From Lateolabrax maculatus (taxonomy: Eukaryota; Chordata; Actinopteri; Acropomatiformes; Lateolabracidae): DNA of 64,000 bases. Numbering within the stretch: position 1 is the first letter of the stretch; the number at the start of each line of letters is the position of its first letter. Shown here piece after piece: positions 60,096 through 64,000 of this stretch. Where the stretch lies: positions 27,842,001 to 27,906,000 of the forward strand of contig CM062217.1 in assembly GCA_031216445.1 (NCBI GenBank). The letters run 5' to 3'. A program made the position numbers and the translations under genes. The notes under the pieces are model-generated. The model was not told where the DNA came from and searched no databases. It saw only the letters and a program-made list of their open reading frames with translations.

Positions 60096-62864
60096 GTGAG
60101 TGAGATAGCTAAAGTATTTACTGAGAATAATGTATTCCTGAAATTCACTTCTACTAGGGGGTCATTGTCAACCACTAGCAAGCGAACATCATACATTTGA
60201 AAAGAATTCTCAGTGGTGACGCCTATTGAGTTTGTCCTAAAAAATGACAGGCAGACAGTTGTGTATATCCCCATACTAAAAATGCTGCAGACATTACTAA
60301 ACAATGGAGAAATTTTAGATAAGGCCATGTCATCTGAGACAAATTTGTCACAAGGATACAGATCTCACAGGGATGGTTACCGGTTTAAAGACAATTCTCT
60401 CTTGACAGAGGAAGAATTCAGGATTGCTCTTTTCTTGTACATAGATGATTTTGAGGTGGCTAAGCCCTTGGGAACCTCCAGAAAGAAACACAAGCTGCCA
60501 TCTACTGGGTACTTGGAAATCTACACCCTAAATATCGCTCCTCTCTTCATTCCATTCAGCTTGCTCTACTCATCATCGCTGAAGATGATATCAGGAAGTT
60601 GACTTTAAATGAGAGACCACAGTCTATTGAAGAATTAAAAGTGCAACTGGTAGATAAACTGTCACTGCAGTATGACTTTAAACTGCAGTATGAAGATCAA
60701 GACTTCCATAATGCCCTCTGCAATTTGACTGAAATAACTGATTTACCTGAAAGAGCTACGCTCAAAATCATCCCTCTTGTGACTCTCCATTTAACCGCAT
60801 TGTCATCACCCACCACAACATCAGACACTGAGTGCAGCACAGCAGACACTGAGATCCTGTCGACAGGAAGAGCATCACCATCGCTAAGACAACAGTGGCC
60901 AGATTTCTTTGACATACCCAATTTCTCAGTTGATGTTGACTATAGACTCAGACAGGCAGATCTTGCCTTTATGAAGGATGGAACACGTATGACTCTACCA
61001 CGAGATATGAAGCATGACATACTAGAAAAGCTTGCTGAGACGATGTACAGTTTCAAGGCTTACCCTAAAGATGATGACTTCAGCAGTGTTGCAAAAGCAC
61101 TAATTAGCAAACACCCCTGCCTCACTGAGCCTGGACCACACAGATGGTATGGCTGGAAAAACAGCCTTAAATTATCGCACAAAGCTTCAAAAAGCTGGAT
61201 GTGAGGATGTAGCAATCAATGGAGGCAAAAGAAGTAAAGGCAACCCAGAAGGAGAATCCTCAAGCAAGAATATCAAACGGCCAAAAAGAGGTGAAGCAAA
61301 CTACCTACCTAACTTACCTGAAGGACATGATGAAACAAGCCTTGAAAATGCCAGAAAGGTTCTCGTGGAAGAAATGAAGAAGAAACAACCCAATGGCACT
61401 CTCATCTCACAAATGATGGACCAATCATTCCCACTACGCAGACAAGAAATTGTAGAAAAGGAACCTGCTGTACAGAACATTGTTGAACGATGGCCAGCAC
61501 TCTTCACAGACAGGTAAACTATTTTTGTTCTCAACCAATAAAATAATGCCTATCAAAAAGAAATTCAAGGTGTGTGGCTAGAAATCCAAACACACTTGTT
61601 GGAATGTTAACACTTCTGCCATCTCTCCATCCCTACCCACCCCTCTCTCTACTTTTCAGGTGTTTGCTGAGTTCAACAGAATCGCAAGTAAGAATCTTGA
61701 GGGAGACTTCTTTGAGGCTCTGGACCAGTATACCCCACGTTTCATTGAACTTTTCAAAACAAGAAGGGGAACTGTTGGCCAGAAGCTCAGTGAGCTGATG
61801 CAGCACATGAGCTGGATGGTAAGTAGGTTAATTTTGCTTTTGATCTGTGTGATAGTTCATCAATCAAGTTCTAAATGAGATGATCCAGCCCAACCTATTC
61901 TATTTCCTGTCTGACTTGTGCTTGTGCCTTGCAAATTACTCTGTTAACTGGTCTTTTCTCTCTCTGTGTATCATTAGACACCAGACGTGACAGTACTTCG
62001 CTCTGTTGTCCTCAAAGGCATTCCTATTTTACTTGGTGACGACTCCAGTGAATTCTTCAAGACATGCTCTGTAAGTACTTGCACATAAGAAAAAGTTTGG
62101 TCTGCATTAAAATAGAACTATATCTGTGCTGACATAGAAGATGTAATTTTATCTGCACAATATACAATATACATTTTGTACAGTGATTGATGTATTTTGT
62201 ATGGCAATTCCTCCACAGCTAATCTGAGAGGTATTTAAACAGCCAGTAAATAAAAATGAAATTTGCCACATAAACGTTGTACACATTAATTAATTGTAAA
62301 TCTAAGGAGCAGGAGTCCAGGCTGAAAAGTCAGTGTCACTGTTTAAGAATATATGGACCTTGTGGACCATAGCTTTAGTTTAATCATACCACATTTATTT
62401 TGTTGGTTATATTGTAACAATCCAGTGTGAACACATATTTAAAACCATATTCCCTAGCAAATGCTTTCAACATTAAAAATGAATGTTTAGAAGAGCATAA
62501 ATTGCCATGCTGAAGAATGTGTGTGTGTGTGTCTTTGTAGGGTACAGCGAGAGACGAGGCCCTAGAATGCACTGTCGGTGTGCTGACAGTTGTCAGTGAA
62601 GATAATCCTCATGAGGGTCCAAGTTCAGTAGACCTCCAGCCCATCTCCACTGCCATCATTCTGGAGGGAGGTATCATCATGGATCATATAAAAAAACTTG
62701 CCTCAGGCAGTTTGTCTGTTATTTGGGCTTACATATGCTTTGCATTTGGATTACCCAAAATGCATGGCAAATACACTCAACTTCATTCAGACTGTGATGC
62801 TTGGACTGGGAAAGAAAACCTCCCACCAAAACTGTTAACTTTGAAGAACAGTCTACTGGGTTAG
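60096..62864 (+). pseudogene. Decayed SAMD3-like gene body (U10)
   Basis: Central part 60096-61513; 3' blocks 61660 to TAG 62862-62864. It carries the shared lesions, without U9's GWKSSLK change. Confidence 0.6.
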
Positions 62865-64000
62865 ACCAGTAAAGAGCCATCAGCTGTCAGATAGCACTTT
62901 GTAAATTATGCAGCAGTTAATGTTCTCCTGTTATCAGAGAAAGTTTTATGCTTTCATGCAACTGAGCTGGCTTGTTTATGATCTCAAAAAAAAAAAAAAT
63001 TCTATTAAAGTGTACCATGTTATGCTAGTATGCTAATGGTGGAAATAGCGCCACCTTGTGTTGCAAAGAGTTGTTAGATAATGTTGTCAGAAAGGAACCT
63101 AGCAAGGTTGACCTGTTTACATTTGTGTTTTGGGAAAACTTTTAATTATAGTAGTTATAATGTAGTACAAATACAAAACCCAAGGAGTGATGTTTTTCTG
63201 TGTTGGTTTAAACCTTGGACTGATGCTCGCTTTGGGACACAAAAGCATTTGTTGTACTTTCAGTTTTGATCAGAAATGCAATGATTTTGCATGCACTGAA
63301 GTCCTGTAATTATCAGGTGTTTACCTGTTTAATATTGTGAGACTGTTACATGCATAGAATTAGCTCACAAAAATGTGGTTTTATTTTTGCCATGTCCATG
63401 TCATGTTCTACAGTCATATCAAACCACAAGTTTGTTGTTTAGCTGCTGTTTTGTACTTGAATGTACAAGAAAGTGATACTTGGGAACAGAACACTTGAGG
63501 CTGAATAATAGATTTAATGCATATTGTTATTACAATAGCCTAACAGACATAGATCACACTATGAGCAATTTTACAACTAGCTTTAAAATACATTAAATAT
63601 GACAAGAGGATAGAGAACAGTAATTTTATTGTTTATTGTAAGGTTATTACATGAGTGATAAAACACACATTTTATATTGGAGAATTGGAATCAAAAGTAA
63701 CAATATCGAACATTTATTGTTCAGCCTAGATCTGTCAGTGATGCAATTATTTTTTTAATAAATGTTGTAATGCAGCTGAACAAACCCAGTGAGTGTTCTT
63801 TTAAAGTATATGTTTGTGGTGTTTTTCCCTTTATTAGGTAATAACAGCTAAAATAGATAAGAAATGGGAGAAGGACAAGGACCCATTCAAGGAAATTGGT
63901 TTGTTTAATTTAACTGAACTGAAATGAACTGAAAAAAAATGAGTGAGTAGTAAGTAGTAGGTATCATAATTCTAAGTGGGGTTAAATTTGTATCAAGCAG
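62865..64000 (+). other. 3' non-coding region (U10, incomplete)
   Basis: Equivalent of 4682 to about 5820, with ATTAAA near 63003 and the exon-like block near 63839. It ends before the T-run and the TTTACAGTG terminus. Confidence 0.5.

Larger units (their letters stand above)
59224..64000 (+). repeat. Tandem array unit U10 (cut by window end)
   Basis: Same 5' deletion and 3' variants as U9. It runs off the window inside the AT-rich terminus, before pol. Confidence 0.9.

Noticed and set aside
1031..64000. CRISPR array or prokaryotic repeat system
   Set aside because: Repeats are kilobase-long gene-containing units with introns; no short repeat-spacer pattern exists.
1..64000. tRNA, rRNA or other structured RNA genes
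   Set aside because: I saw no cloverleaf, box A/B pair or rRNA-like sequence on either strand by eye; a covariance-model scan was not possible.

Overview
The window is eukaryotic and almost certainly from a teleost fish. It has GT-AG introns, AT-rich non-coding DNA, an endogenous retrovirus (ERV) pol gene with an LTR, an L2/CR1-like LINE fragment, a fish-type interspersed repeat, and a multi-exon gene of a kind that is multicopy in fish (C2H2 zinc fingers plus a part resembling 'sterile alpha motif domain-containing protein 3-like' genes). There is no bacterial or phage content. Family names come from recall of motifs; no database search was run.

The window is dominated by a head-to-tail tandem array on the + strand. 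The unit is about 5.85 kb and occurs ten times: U1 1031-6884, U2 6885-12735, U3 12736-18586, U4 18587-24431, U5 24432-30276, U6 30277-36143, U7 36144-41994, U8 47473-53358, U9 53359-59223, U10 from 59224 to the window end. Each unit holds (i) a splice acceptor and a 243-codon four-finger C2H2 reading frame, (ii) a decayed continuation of the same gene, with two in-frame stops and several frame changes shared by every unit, followed by three exon-like blocks with good splice sites, (iii) about 1.35 kb of AT-rich 3' sequence ending in a transposon-like terminus (TTTACAGTG), and (iv) about 0.85 kb of internally deleted ERV pol (RT, RNase H, integrase). Unit boundaries join integrase sequence directly to the gene's intron.

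Between U7 and U8 (41995-47472) the sequence leaves the array. The integrase of U7 runs on to a probable 3' LTR (42938-43400), then a LINE fragment (43401-44020), then the 5' half of the ERV pol (44021-45085). That half is interrupted inside RT by CACTGTAAA. Next come a fish repeat, a CpG-containing candidate promoter and first exon, a fold-back repeat, and a region that closely matches window positions 1-1030. U8 and later units follow. The window therefore shows one whole higher-order period of 46,442 bp and the start of a second.

Inferred history: an ERV lay beside a LINE. A roughly 7.4-kb segment with CACTGTAAA/TTTACAGTG ends, carrying the promoter and the gene, interrupted the ERV's RT. 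The gene plus downstream pol then amplified as 5.85-kb tandem units, and the multi-unit block was itself duplicated. Only the first unit of each block (U1, U8) has upstream promoter and 5' exon sequence. The zinc-finger frame is open in eight units and cut by private stops in U4 and U6. The rest of the gene is broken everywhere, so any product is most likely a short zinc-finger protein or a non-coding transcript.
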